DNA from: Ulva prolifera
Taxonomy: Eukaryota; Chlorophyta; Ulvophyceae; Ulvales; Ulvaceae
DNA: 64,000 nt
Reading direction: 5' to 3'
Assembly: GCA_023078555.1 (NCBI GenBank)
Contig: CM041204.1
Location: 3,626,430 to 3,690,429 of the forward strand
Position 1 is the first letter of the stretch; each line of letters opens with the position of its first letter. The position numbers and the translations under genes are program-made. The notes under the pieces are model-generated. The model was not told where the DNA came from. It did no database searches and saw only the letters and a program-made list of their open reading frames with translations. Positions 43,615 through 54,278 of the stretch are shown here, in pieces.

Positions 43615-44140
43615 ACGCAGGGACTCGTTCCGCTGAAAGCGGACACACTAACAGTGCAGTCTAACGGGCCATTGAACCGGCCAGACGGCACAAAACTAAA
43701 ACAACAAACACACAACACTTTAACGAATCAAATCTGCAGATCACCTGCGGCTAGTCCGCAGGATTGCCAGTGGGACTGCCGGACAACGGCACGCGGGCAG
43801 CCAGCGGCCCGCGCCGACATGACGGCTGCACAGCCAAGCGGGTCACCAGGAAGGCCAGGCGAAACATAGAACAGACATCTAGGTGTTCCAAATGGGCAAG
43901 GCTGCAGGCCACTGGCGGTCAGTCCGCTGGCATTCTAGTGGGGCTGCAGAACGACGGAACACTGGCAGCTGGCGCGCGTATTCGTTGCAGCTGCACGACA
44001 GCGGACGACAGAACACAACTAAGGGCCTATTCGTTTTATTTTTGCTGCCTCCCGCAGCCGGGTTCTTTTGGCATGCGTCTACATCGGGACCACGACACAG
44101 CACAGACGACAGACGTACGATAAAGATACGGCCGAGGTGT
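43615..44140 (-). promoter_or_regulatory. LINE-A 5'UTR/promoter region (copia-bearing copy)
   Basis: About 525 bp upstream of the LINE-A start codon. It includes an imperfect tandem duplication with a period of about 168 bp (AGTCCGC at 43753 and 43921) and several short hairpins, such as CTGCGG-CTAGT-CCGCAG. In LINEs the promoter lies inside the 5'UTR; monomer-like repeats there recall mouse L1 promoters. Confidence 0.6.
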
Positions 44141-44212
44141 ATGTCTGTATGTAGTTACAAAGGACAGAGGCCGGGCAGCGAGCCGTTGCCAGGAATACAC
44201 ACGCAAATCCAC

Positions 44213-47200
44213 TCACGCAGTCATGGCACTAGGCCGGGCACGAGCACGTACCACAGCTCGGCCGGTGATGCCAGCCAAAGATTGAAGCCCCGCACGGAGC
44301 ACAAGAGCATTCCCCTTGCACAACGCCACACTCAACCGGCGCAGAGCATTCGTCACAAACAAAGCACGGTTCACCTTACCACACCGAGACGCAACCTCCG
44401 CCAGCCGATTCAAGTGATTCATGGCAGGCCGCCCCAAGCGACCATGCGTCTCATGCGACAACGGCACGAAACTATACGCATCAGGGTCGTACAAACGATA
44501 AGCAGTGCGTTTCTGCACGTCCCGCGTCTCCGCAGCACCCCCGTCCTCGCGGGCCGCACGGCCGCAATAGGAACCAGCACAGGGGTTCACAACCGACACA
44601 TCTCCTATGCACAAAGGGTCGCCCGGCGGCATAAACATGATGTCCCCCAGTTTCTCCTGGGCCACTGCCCTGAACACCTCATCCAGCGCCGTTGCCTGCG
44701 CGGCAGCGGCCTGCTCCCCAGGCCCCGCTGGACCCTGACCACCCGGCGCCGCCGCCGCCGCCAGGGCCGCAGCCTGCGCTGCGTCTGGCGCGTGGCGCCC
44801 CATGTGGGCGCTGTGTCCAGCATCGGCGTCGGCGGCCGGAGCAGGCGTAGGTGCCGGCGCCTCGTCCGCGCGCGCGGTCGGCGGCGGCGGCGGGGCTGCA
44901 GGCATCGGCGCCGCGGGCAAGGCTGCCCCACGCGAAGGGCCCGCGACCTGGGAGGCGGGCTGGGGCGGAGCAGGGGGGGGCGGGCCCAACGGGCCAGCAT
45001 GGATCTGCCTCGATGCGGCCGCGAGCTGCGCGCGGACGAACGGCGCTGTGCGCGGGATGCGCGTGGATGCCACACACGCGTGGGACCCGATCTCGCGCCA
45101 TTGTTTTTCAACGATATTGTGGCGCGAAGTCCAGGTCCCCGCATTGTGTGTGCAATTCATCGCGTGATCGAGATCATGCGGCTGTATGAGAGTGCCACAT
45201 TCGCAGCGCGAGCCGACCGCATTGGGAGGGGCTGGGGACATGCCCAGGAGATACCTGATGCACAGCATGAACTCAATGTCAGTCATGCGCAGCGCCTGGG
45301 AGAGCGGCAGGGTGCTCAACCAAAGGGTGGCTGCACGGCAAGCACAGCTGCGAAGCCGTGCCAAGTTGCATGCACCCTCGAGCGTGGCGACGTCATGGCT
45401 GGCAAGCAGAGCTGCCCGGCGGCGCAGGGCAACCAACTTTGTGATACGCTGCTGCATACCAGGTAACACCTTGGCGATGGTGTCGCCGCTCGCCGGCCCG
45501 GGCAGCTCCGGATGGAGCTGCTGAGCGACGTTGAGGGCCTGCCAGGTTTCCTGCAATTGTTGCCCGTGCGGCCCCCGGTACGGCTGCATGCACTCGGGGC
45601 CTCCTGCGAACGCCTTTTGGCTCACCGCCGCTGCAGCGAGGTACGCTCCGTCCGCGACCTCCTGCGGCGTGGACGTGACGCCCAGGCCTCCGAGGCGCGC
45701 TGGAAGGACGGCTTGTGCGGCCGCACGAGTGTCGTCCCGCGGGACGCGCATGATTTCATTCACCGCAGCCAGGACGGACGCCTCCGTCCGGCGCATGTGA
45801 TCGGAAATGTGCGCCCACGGCACCGCCCTGGCGTAGTGCAGCATACGGCGTTGGCAGGACATCGTGAGCAGCAAGAACTGGTCTTGCGCTTTCAGGGGCA
45901 AGCGCATCATCTTTTCGATGGTGGCGCACACCTTGTCGGCCGTCGCTTCCGCGTGCGCCGACTCGAACGCCGGGGTGCCGATGGGCGTGCCGGTGATGAC
46001 GGTGCCCTCCGTGGCATGCGTTATGCCGAGCGCGGCCGCGACGGATCCCGCATGCTGGGGGTCGCGCGAGTAGGCCGTGCACTTGTGCAGCTGGGGCTCC
46101 AGCCCGAGGGGCTCTGCTGCCGAGACCAGCGCACGGAATGCGGCGGCGGCGTCCACGCGCTGCCCGGCGATGGTGCAGTCGTCATGATACGCCATGAGGG
46201 CGGCCGTGACCTCCCTCCCGGGCGGCTGGTGCTGGGCCTGCACTGCCTGGAGGGGGCCCTGGAGGGCCAGGGCGAAGAGCAGCGGGCTGATGGGGTCGCC
46301 TTGACGCACGCCGCGCTGCGACGTGATTGCAGCGGTGCCGGGCGGTGCGCCTTCGATGTAGAGATTTGCGGGGAACCTGTAAAGCATGGTGGCGAAGGGC
46401 AGCAGCGCAGGCTTGTGAGACGCAACGGCCTCCAAGATGGCTGCACGGGACATCATGTTGAATGCATTCTTCCAGTCCAGCTGCACAAGCACGACATCGT
46501 CCCACGCTTGCAGCACGGCGCGCGCAGCATGGCCCAGGTTCTGCGCGCCCCCTGGCACCCCGACCCCCACCTGCAGCGGCGCGAGGGAGGCACCCAGGCC
46601 ACTGCACAGGGTCATGGCGCACAGGCTTACCAGGCGCTGCCACGTCTCTGCAATGGCGATAGGGCGGACGCCTCCCTGTGGCTTCTCCTGCGGGAGGAGG
46701 CGGCAGTCCAGCAAGCGCGGGAGGTGTGGCAGCCGGCCGGCGAGGGCCGCGTTCACGAAGCGGTGAATCTCCGTGAATGCGGCCGTGGAGGCCGTGCCAG
46801 CAGCCCGGATGTGCTCATACGTCCACCCCGACAGGCCTGGGCCGCTGCCCTTCGGCAGCTTGTCGAGCAGTGCGCGGAGCGTCGCCTCGTCGATTTGCAG
46901 CGGGGGCGCGGGCTCGGCGGGCTGGGTGTCGGGGGGGAGCGCTTCTGCGGGATGCAGGTGCCGCAGCGTCTCATGCACTTCCGGGGTGTACCTGGCGATG
47001 GGCGGCGCCTCCACTTTCTCCGCGCCTTTGCGGACATTACCGTCGCTCAGTGACCTGTGGACGGAGCCCGCCAGGCGGCGATCCTGGTTCTGATTCATTC
47101 TGCGCTTCTGGCTCGGAGTGGGCTCCGCCAGCCTGGGCTCCTCGCCGTCCATGAACAGCGTGATGCATGTACGAGCGCGGCGCGCCGTGCCGTCCCCTCC

Positions 47201-47773
47201 CTTCAGCGACAGAACCTTACCAGGGAAGTCGAGGACGCGGCCCAGGGCCAGTCGTGCTCCGTCGATGTTTGACGCGTCGCTGGCATCGTTGAAATCTCTG
47301 AGGAGCTCGGCCGTTGCGTCGCCGAACTCCGGATGGACGGTGTCCGGGACCTTCGGGGAGGGCCTGGGCTGGGCGGTGTTGTGGGCGGCGGCGGGGGCTT
47401 CGGTGAAGTGACGGGGTGGCTGATGGGGGTGCGGCTGGGCAGGCTGGGCAGGCTGCGGCTGGGCGGGCTGCGGCTGGGCGGGCTGGGCTGGGGCGGGTTG
47501 GGCTGGGGCGGGCTGTCGGGCCGGATGTGTGGCGGGCAGCACGCAGTGACCTGACCGCAAGCTCCTGTTCTGACCTCCCACACATTTATGCGCCTTAGGG
47601 GTCTTGGTGGAGCCGAATATGCCACAGTGAGAGCAGTACGCGGCATTGAGTTCGTGCAGCTTCGCAGTGGGCAGTCTCGGCCCGTCGCGATGGATTCCTC
47701 GGATGTGGGTGAACAGACTTGAATGGGAGGAGAGACTAGCGCTGCATCCGTCATATGGACACTGAAAGCTCAT
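44213..47773 (-). CDS. LINE-A protein: zinc fingers, RT and restriction-like endonuclease (1186 aa)
   Basis: Expected to nick target DNA and reverse-transcribe the element RNA from the nick (target-primed reverse transcription). N-terminal C2H2 finger: C5, C10, H23, H28. Second Cys/His site: C47, C50, H62, C64. A PAQP-rich linker spans ~78-120. RT spans ~305-620 with motif A LDWKNAF (D433), GVRQGDPISPLLFALAL and catalytic YHDD (D531, D532). The usual first two residues FA are replaced by YH. A knuckle CECG...H...C follows (C857, C859, H870, C874), then a Pro/Ala linker. The RLE core is D1044-x13-D1058 (GDI...GDVSVV), with K1088 and E1108 (HETHGRLG). The element encodes no apurinic-type endonuclease. 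The order matches R2/NeSL/CRE-like RLE elements, which often have sequence-specific targets. The start is the first Met, directly before the finger. Confidence 0.93.
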   Translation of the reverse strand: MSFQCPYDGCSASLSSHSSLFTHIRGIHRDGPRLPTAKLHELNAAYCSHCGIFGSTKTPKAHKCVGGQNRSLRSGHCVLPATHPARQPAPAQPAPAQPAQPQPAQPQPAQPAQPHPHQPPRHFTEAPAAAHNTAQPRPSPKVPDTVHPEFGDATAELLRDFNDASDASNIDGARLALGRVLDFPGKVLSLKGGDGTARRARTCITLFMDGEEPRLAEPTPSQKRRMNQNQDRRLAGSVHRSLSDGNVRKGAEKVEAPPIARYTPEVHETLRHLHPAEALPPDTQPAEPAPPLQIDEATLRALLDKLPKGSGPGLSGWTYEHIRAAGTASTAAFTEIHRFVNAALAGRLPHLPRLLDCRLLPQEKPQGGVRPIAIAETWQRLVSLCAMTLCSGLGASLAPLQVGVGVPGGAQNLGHAARAVLQAWDDVVLVQLDWKNAFNMMSRAAILEAVASHKPALLPFATMLYRFPANLYIEGAPPGTAAITSQRGVRQGDPISPLLFALALQGPLQAVQAQHQPPGREVTAALMAYHDDCTIAGQRVDAAAAFRALVSAAEPLGLEPQLHKCTAYSRDPQHAGSVAAALGITHATEGTVITGTPIGTPAFESAHAEATADKVCATIEKMMRLPLKAQDQFLLLTMSCQRRMLHYARAVPWAHISDHMRRTEASVLAAVNEIMRVPRDDTRAAAQAVLPARLGGLGVTSTPQEVADGAYLAAAAVSQKAFAGGPECMQPYRGPHGQQLQETWQALNVAQQLHPELPGPASGDTIAKVLPGMQQRITKLVALRRRAALLASHDVATLEGACNLARLRSCACRAATLWLSTLPLSQALRMTDIEFMLCIRYLLGMSPAPPNAVGSRCECGTLIQPHDLDHAMNCTHNAGTWTSRHNIVEKQWREIGSHACVASTRIPRTAPFVRAQLAAASRQIHAGPLGPPPPAPPQPASQVAGPSRGAALPAAPMPAAPPPPPTARADEAPAPTPAPAADADAGHSAHMGRHAPDAAQAAALAAAAAPGGQGPAGPGEQAAAAQATALDEVFRAVAQEKLGDIMFMPPGDPLCIGDVSVVNPCAGSYCGRAAREDGGAAETRDVQKRTAYRLYDPDAYSFVPLSHETHGRLGRPAMNHLNRLAEVASRCGKVNRALFVTNALRRLSVALCKGNALVLRAGLQSLAGITGRAVVRARARPSAMTA

Positions 47774-48197
47774 ACGCAGGGACTCGTTCCGCTGAAAGCG
47801 GACACACTAACGGTGCAGTCTAACGGGCCATTGAACCGGCCAGACGGCACAAAACTAAAACAACAAACACACAACACTTTTAACGAATCAAATCTGCAGA
47901 TCACCTGCGGCTAGTCCGCAGGATTGCCAGTGGGACTGCCGGACAACGGCACGCGGGCAGCCAGCGGCCCGCGCCGACATGACGGCTGCACAGCCAAGCG
48001 GGTCACCAGGAAGGCCAGGCGAAACATAGAACAGACATCTAGGTGTTCCAAATGGGCAAGGCTGCAGGCCACTGGCGGTCAGTCCGCTGGCATTCTAGTG
48101 GGGCTGCAGAACGACGGAACACTGGCAGCTGGCGCGCGTATTCGTTGCAGCTGCACGACAGCGGACGACAGAACACAACTAAGGGCCTATTCGTTTT
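47774..48197 (-). promoter_or_regulatory. LINE-A 5'UTR of the intact copy
   Basis: Contains both ~168-bp-period repeat blocks (AGTCCGC at 47913 and 48081) but lacks the outermost ~100 bp present at 44040-44140. If the promoter needs that part, this copy could be silent despite its intact protein. Confidence 0.6.
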
Positions 48198-48231
48198 CAT
48201 ACATACATATGTCTGTATGTATGTATGTATG
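48198..48231. repeat. (CATA)/(TATG) junction between LINE-A and LINE-B, unit C
   Basis: Plus strand: CATACATACATATG, then TCTG, then (TATG)n. It shares the unusual TATGTCTGTATG word with the LINE-A/LINE-A junctions at 44139 and 61743. Confidence 0.85.
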
Positions 48232-49612
48232 CACGATTACATAGCCGTATCCATTTGGACATTGGCAACTCCGAAATCCGGGACCGAAAGAGGCATCCAA
48301 GCAACATGCTGCCGCAAACTCTGACTTGCGCCACAGAATGCAACAACACGAGCCAATTCACCTAGAGGGGACGGGCGATTTGCAACACCCGACACCCCAG
48401 CATCACCACCAACACCATCAACACCGACAATAAGAACAACCGCTACATCAGACCACGAAACACCAGAGGCACTGTCATAAGGACCTGGCCGTGCGAGCAA
48501 CTGCCGCACCAAAACTGCAACGGCGGAGACATGCCGATCACGATGTGCCACTGGGACAGGTGGCAGAACTGCCCCGATGGGTGCACGTGCGATGTAGGAT
48601 GTGAAGACATCAGCAGCACGTGAATATTCCAAATGCTTTTCACTACGGTGCCTACACAAGAAAGGAGACAGACCAGAACGAGCAGACATTAGCACACGCA
48701 CAAGACCGGGCTCAACGGAGTCCAGAAACGGGGCTAGTGACCCTAGTTCGTGTGTTATCACACCACGCAACCACTCTCCAGTGACCTTATTGTCGCGACC
48801 ACGCTTCTCAAATCGTTGTTCAAGGTATGCCAACCACATGACAGCCACGACCTTCTCACGGGTAAGATTTGAGTACGTGATTGTGAGAGGGCTTTGTTTG
48901 GACGGCTGATCATGCATGCCGAGACGTTTGGACACCCTGGGTGGCCCACGTCGGCGGCGATGCTCAGGCTCGGGTGGAGCCTGTAAGGCAAGTCTGATGT
49001 GTGCATATCGTTTCAGTTCTGCCGCAATGGCCGTGATGCGGGAATGAAAGTCCCCGCCCACCCCCGGCCCCCGTTGAGAGTGACCCCGAATCGCGGTGGA
49101 TTCCACCGCAACCGGGAATCGCTCCGCCCCCATGTGTGTCAGCTTTGCGTACCAGCAAAGTTTAGCTGCCTTGATCATTGAGCTCACAGGCAGGAGGCCC
49201 GTGTCGGAAAAAAGAATCTCCTCCCTGCAATCGAACTGGTGCAGACCAAACACCATGCGGATTGCCTTTTTACAGATGGTATCAAGTTTGTCGAGTTCAG
49301 TTTTTGGGCCAATCCAGACCTCAGCCCCATACAAAGCAGGAGTATATATGAACGCATAAACAAGGCGGAGCCGGGCGGTCACCGGGAGGTAGTGGCAACG
49401 CAGCACTGGCCGCCACGCGCCAAGTGCCTTGTTCATCTTTGCGCGTACATGATGCATATGTTCAGACCAAGAGCCATTTGACTGGAAGAAAACACCCAAG
49501 TATTTGTAGGTGTGAACAGTCTCCAACTGCGACCCCCGCAGCTGGAAGACAACTGGTGCGCCGCCCTGCGGCTGATTGAACACCATAGTTTTAGACTTCA
49601 ACACATTTGGTA
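48212..49612 (-). mobile_element. LINE-B, 5'-truncated, unit C
   Basis: As in unit B: a 597-codon remnant frame 48237-50030 with the RT thumb and C-terminus. Private change FLDSVEP for FMDSVEP. The (CATA)n tail is one repeat longer than in units A and B. Confidence 0.72.
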
Positions 49613-51424
49613 AGGAGCGCCATTGAAACAACCAAACAATGCTGCCAGTAGGCAGCATTGTTGGACTTGTTCGACACACCACGAGTGAAGCGGCACTGCC
49701 CCTGGCAAAGCACACAGCACGCACCTGAGGCTCAGTGGATGCACACGTGCCCGAGTCCGGCAAACAGGCCCGCTGCCGGACGCTTGCCCAGCACAAGAAC
49801 GTCTGAGTCGACCCGCAAGCGGCGCAGCTTCGGCAGAGCTTACAGCGCCTTGGTGACGGCGCGCGAGCTCTGCCGCATCGGCGCACGTAAGGGCGCTGCC
49901 GCTGATGTCGAGGCCGCGCAACGCTGCGGCAGACGGGCCCGCCGCAGCACCCGAGCATGGCGGGCGCCCTGGATTGGGAGGAGCTTGTCACCTGCACCTT
50001 CACATCCACCTTCAAATCCACCGCCGCCACCTCGCCCGCATCCCGCCTTCCCCGTCCCGCCTCCGCCTAGTGTGTCCAGCACGGCGCACGATGGCAGGCA
50101 CCCCGGCCCAGCATGCGCAGCACGCAGCGCAGTATCCACCGCCGGCCCGAAACATGCCTCTGCCTCGACTGCACGGCGAGCCTGACAGCTCAGACGGAAT
50201 GATCGCTGCTTCGCAAGCCGCGCGCGATCATGATCAACGCCCGCTGCCAATGTACGTACGCGGCGCGTGCTGGGCGATGTGCTTCCCAGCAGCGCAGCAT
50301 GCCCAGGAGGTGTCCGCGGCAGCCGGCGGCCGCCCTGGCCCTCGGCGCCGCGGCTCATCACAGCGTGCCAGCACCCGCCAGCCGCCGCCCGGAGGCCTCC
50401 TCACATTCCCGCCCCAGCGCGGCTGCAGACCCGCAAGGCAGCAAGCATGAGCTCTGGGACGACCGCCCGCGGCAGTGCCGACCGCCCCGTGTGCCAGAGC
50501 AGAGGACGCAGCACGGCGGGGGGCTGCACAAGCGTGACCGGCCGCGACCAGCCGCAGCAGCTTCATCAGTGACGCGCCGCCACGCCTGTCCACGTATGGC
50601 TCGGGGTCGGCCGGCAGCAGGGAAGATGGAGCGGCAGCAACGGTCTGTCTGGACGCTGAGCGTCCTGGACCATCGGGCGGGCGGGCAGCTCCAACTCGCA
50701 GGCCCATTCCATGGCCCGGCAAGGCGCGCCGCAGAGGCTTGGAAACACTGCGGCGTCTGGCCGAGGACGAGAAGCACATCGGCAGCATGCACAGCAGTGG
50801 CCACACCTTGAAACGCTTGCCGCAGCCCGCGGCAGTAGGCCTGTGTCGTCCGTCCAAGCATCTAGTCCGACCACGCAATCGCCCTGCAAATCATGTGGCA
50901 ATTGACATGGTCGGTCGCAGCGTGGCAGATGCATGTCCAGGACCACTCGTTCGAGGTCGTTCCAGTAGTCATCGCCCGACTGGCTCGAGATGTCGGCGGG
51001 CCACACGTGACCAGCGCAGCCGCTTTGGTAACAGGGCTGCCGCATGCAAACCCGCTTGGCAAACCCGCTTGGCGCAGGCAGAGAACGACGCGGGTACTAC
51101 ACGAGAGCGGCGCGCTGCAGCCCCACGGCACTGAGGCGTGCCTGTGGCATTAAGCAGGGGAGTCTCAGTTGTGACAAGGTGATACAGGGAGCACACCTCG
51201 AGTGCCCTACTGGTAGGCTTGTGTGGGTGGCAGCGATCGAAGGAAGAGTGCCCCACCGGCCACAAGCGCTCGGCTGAATCAGACTCCAGGTCACCTGAGC
51301 CACTTCATCAGCGAGACATCTGGCTGCCTGCATGACCTTGTCTTATGACCCACGAATCTCAGATGCAGCGGTAGCAAGCCTGCCTTGTTTTTTGTTGGCA
51401 CAGGTGGAGCTCCTCAAGGGGATG
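49613..51424. other. Right host block, unit C
   Basis: Complete equivalent of 12346-14157, including the GTGAC missing in unit B. A TAA to CAA change near 50442 extends one plus frame by two codons. No confident gene. The possible exon MTLSYDPRIS is at 51332-51529 across the C/D boundary. Confidence 0.35.
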
Positions 51425-51494
51425 ACCAGACAGCGCCGCGGCCCGTGCACACCACCCTCGTCCAAACCACCGCTGCACGAATCGCTGGTACGAA

Positions 51495-51953
51495 GTGGTG
51501 AATTTGTGGGGGATGTTGTCGGCTCTTGATTCCCTGCTGCCGCACATGCACACAGCTCAACACAGGTCATTGAGACAGGCTGCGGTGGCGACCCTGTCGG
51601 GTTCACTTCATGCAGCACGAACTGCATGCAGCTTCAGTCATAGCACTTGTGCAGAGAAGGTTTTTTCAGCTTGGAGACAGCAGACACCCCCGACCACCTT
51701 TGGAAGATCACTCAAGCTGGCCTGCGAGGGCTCCCTTCACGGAGCCATTGACCGTGCCTCTCACGTCCATGGGCTCCCGGGATCGACAGTGGGGACGCCA
51801 CTTGAGCATCTGTTCCAACTGTTCCACGAACACCTGTGTTCACTGGCAGCTGCGGCTGCTGAGCCAGTCCGATTGAGAGGTCAAGACAAACCGTCCCAGG
51901 CTCACAGGACACGCCAGCGGGCGAGGCAAGTGATTCGAAGCTCGGCACACTGA
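51495..51953 (+). CDS. Hypothetical helical-repeat-like frame, copy D
   Basis: Same 152 residues as 71-529. Confidence 0.3.
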   Translation: MVNLWGMLSALDSLLPHMHTAQHRSLRQAAVATLSGSLHAARTACSFSHSTCAEKVFSAWRQQTPPTTFGRSLKLACEGSLHGAIDRASHVHGLPGSTVGTPLEHLFQLFHEHLCSLAAAAAEPVRLRGQDKPSQAHRTRQRARQVIRSSAH

Positions 51954-53145
51954 CCAGGACGTCTTGATTGCTCCACAGCGTGCGCCAGAGCCTGGAGCAC
52001 GCTATGGAGCACTCTGTGGGGACTCTGGCAGCAACGACAGCCGAGAGTCTGCGAAGCCTTGGAAGCCGTCAAATGTGGTATACATGCAGTGCATCCGAGC
52101 CTCGAAACACAATCTAATCGGCATCTACATGCACCGCTCTGCGTGGTGCATCACCCTATGTATGGCTCGTGCTGCTCACTGACGAACGTGCTGAGAGACG
52201 CAGTCCGCGGCTCAATCTCACTCTCCTGCGCTGCGACCTGATGCGAGAAACAAAAGCATAGCGACACCCATGTCCTGGCTGTGTCGTGTATCCGGTAGCC
52301 GTGCCATGTATGCGCTTCGTCGGACAGCAGGGCTGTGTCGGCATACCGGAGCGACTCCGAGACGGCAGCAAGGAAACATATGCCTACGTGCTATTCGATG
52401 TCTGATCAATCGATCCGAAAGGCTGCATGCGAGCGTGAGGCGCAGCGATCTGCACATACGCACCTGTCGAAGCAGGTATCCACGTGAGCAGAGTGCATGA
52501 GCTCAGGATCCAGTCCACCCAAGCCACTGGCACTGCTGCGTGGCCTTGAGAAAGTGAGCAAGCCATGCGCGACATTGCAGCACGTTGCTGCTTCCCGAAT
52601 CACATAAAGCGCACGTCGTGAGCATGTGAGGCACAGGTGGAATAATTCGTGGCCGAGGTAGCGGGGAGACTGCTCGAGGCCAGTCCCTTTTGATCTGGGG
52701 AGGACTCTGCTGCTGTTCACCAACGCCGTCGTGAAGCTTGCAGACTGCACTTGAATCAGGTTTGCAGCCGTCTGTATGAGTGCAGGGTATGTGTGCTGTG
52801 GGCTTCCCGTTGACGTTGCAGAGAAGTACTGTCTCGATGGCAGGCTCGCCTCCCGCATCCGCTTGGCCTTGCTTGTTTACGAGCGGCGATTTCTGCAGGG
52901 CTTCGATAGCATACATTTCCAGCTGTCTCAGGGGTGTGGAAGTCACACGCTGGGCGCTGCAGATGGACGCTGTCTGGAGCGTTGCAGCGACGGAGGTCTG
53001 TAGCCCAGGCGCACGATGGCTATCAACTGTCTGAGCGCTGTGAAGGCTGCCATTGGACAGGCGAGGGCGTTGGAAGTTGTCTGAAGGATCTTGGTTGACC
53101 CTGGGCCTGGTGCGAATCCCGATACCAACGCAGAGACCGGCTTGG

Positions 53146-53180
53146 ATCCATGATCCATGATGAGACCGGCTTGGATCCGG
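53146..53180. repeat. 35-bp insertion/partial duplication, copy D
   Basis: GAGACCGGCTTGGA is duplicated around a GATCCATGATCCATGATG filler. It is absent from copies A-C. Confidence 0.85.
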
Positions 53181-53230
53181 AGCGGCGATGGTAACAGAGC
53201 AGCCGCGTAGCTGCTGCTGAATGGAAGATG

Positions 53231-53233
<3 letters not shown>

Positions 53234-53262
<29 letters not shown>
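53234..53262. repeat. (CA)n microsatellite, copy D
   Basis: 29 nt, against 17-19 nt in the other copies. Confidence 0.9.
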
Positions 53263-53449
53263 TTGGTGTAATTGGGCTGCTTGTGGTGCTGCAGCGCCTC
53301 GACGGTGCAGGCCGCAGGGCGTTGTTGACCACTTGCCAACTCTGCCAGGTACAGCCCCGGAAAATAGGTGATATCTGGGGTCGCAGCCCTGGACGCACTG
53401 CAGATGCAGCGCTCCACTCCCGAATCCTGGACCAGCCCTCTGGCAGCAG

Positions 53450-54093
53450 ATGCACAACGCTGCCAAGTCGTGTGGTGCATTTGACTGGATGTTAGTTTGG
53501 ACTGAGATGTGTATTGTGGCTTGTCGTGGCGTGGACAGCTATGGATCCGAGCCATGGACATGCCTTCAATGTTCATGTGGCTGGCACTGTGGAATCAGGG
53601 CCCGAGAGGCCTGGTACTCTGAGGACGATTGGCACATGCATGCAGGAGGTGCCAAAGGGCGCCTGCGATGTGTGAGGGCCCAGCTGCCACCGGAAGCATG
53701 CCACACAGCAACACCCCCTCAACCGTCCATCAATCCTCCCCAGGCATCACCGCTGCTTCAGCCACCACCAGTCCCTCAGCCACCACCGCCTGCCCTCGGC
53801 CACCCACGATCATCTGGATCCCCCCCGAAGACGCCGGAGGCTGGCCCAAACCGCTGCTCGCTCTGGCGCCAGCGACCAAGGGTGGCACGGTGTCTCGCGG
53901 GAGCAGCTCTATCTCAGATGTCCCGGACTATCTGAAGCCACAGGCAGGCGACAACGCAGAGGACATCGATGACTTGGGGTTTTATTTGGAGCAGGACGTG
54001 GAAACGGGGGTGACACCGCACGCAGCAGCAGGTGCGCCGCAGTCCTCAAAGCAGCAGAAGTTGCAGAGTGTCTCACATACTGCCCGCATCTGA
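53450..54093 (+). CDS. Cys/His- and Pro-rich frames upstream of the exonuclease, copy D
   Basis: Frames 53450-53935 and 53629-54093, identical in product to copy A. Confidence 0.35.
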
Positions 54094-54278
54094 GCTGCGC
54101 ATGCTTGCAGGGCCTGATTGCAGCATCTTCCGCTTGGCCGAGCTCAGGATTCCCCCGACCACGAAAGCGTGCGCCCCCACCCTGTTCCCATCGCACAGAT
54201 CGGCTGTGAACACATGCTGCAAGCGCTCGCCGCTGACGCCCCAAAGACGCATGCAGGGCATTCTCGTACAAGAGGAGC

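Larger units (their letters stand above)
33121..44140 (-). mobile_element. LINE-A copy with full 5'UTR, interrupted by copia, unit C
   Basis: One LINE-A of about 4.15 kb split in two: the 3' part is 33121-33369 and the 5' part 40229-44140. The GACGC at the split is duplicated by the copia insertion. Its 5' end at about 44140 reads CGGCCGAGGTG on the plus strand, identical to the 5' end of the copy at 57589-61742. The 3' piece has several private substitutions (TTGCTAGG, GCAATCATGG, AGCGCGGCC), so this copy is somewhat older than its neighbour. Confidence 0.88.
44139..48197 (-). mobile_element. LINE-A, near full length, intact frame, unit C
   Basis: This minus-strand element has a tail TTTGTAACTACATACAGACATA (element sense, split by the junction), an intact protein frame at 44213-47773 and ~424 bp of 5'UTR. 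It ends at CCTATTCGTTTT, about 100 bp short of the 5' end seen in the two longest copies. A (CATA)n-TATG-type inverted junction with the LINE-B tail follows (48198-48231). It is the best candidate for a source element in the window. Confidence 0.92.
28219..51424. repeat. Tandem unit, copy C, expanded by mobile elements
   Basis: It starts at the equivalent of position 1614 of the unit (1.8 kb deleted across the join with B). It keeps the exonuclease and downstream host block, then carries a LINE-A fragment, a copia-interrupted LINE-A, a full-length LINE-A and LINE-B, and ends with the complete right host block 49613-51424. Confidence 0.9.
51954..53449 (+). other. Host interval with candidate exons, copy D
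   Basis: Equivalent of 530-1980, with exon-like segments near 51979-52077 and 52398-52475. CATTATG is changed to CTGTATG near 52772. It includes the 35-bp insertion and the long (CA)n tract listed separately. Confidence 0.25.

Noticed and set aside
43564-43869. Short plus-strand gene upstream of LINE-A
   Set aside because: It lies in the LINE-A 5'UTR, changes frame between copies (one-base difference in the T run near 47877) and has no domain.
44091-44150. HDV-like ribozyme at the LINE-A 5' end, as in R2 elements
   Set aside because: I could not trace the double-pseudoknot pairings by eye; needs a covariance-model search.
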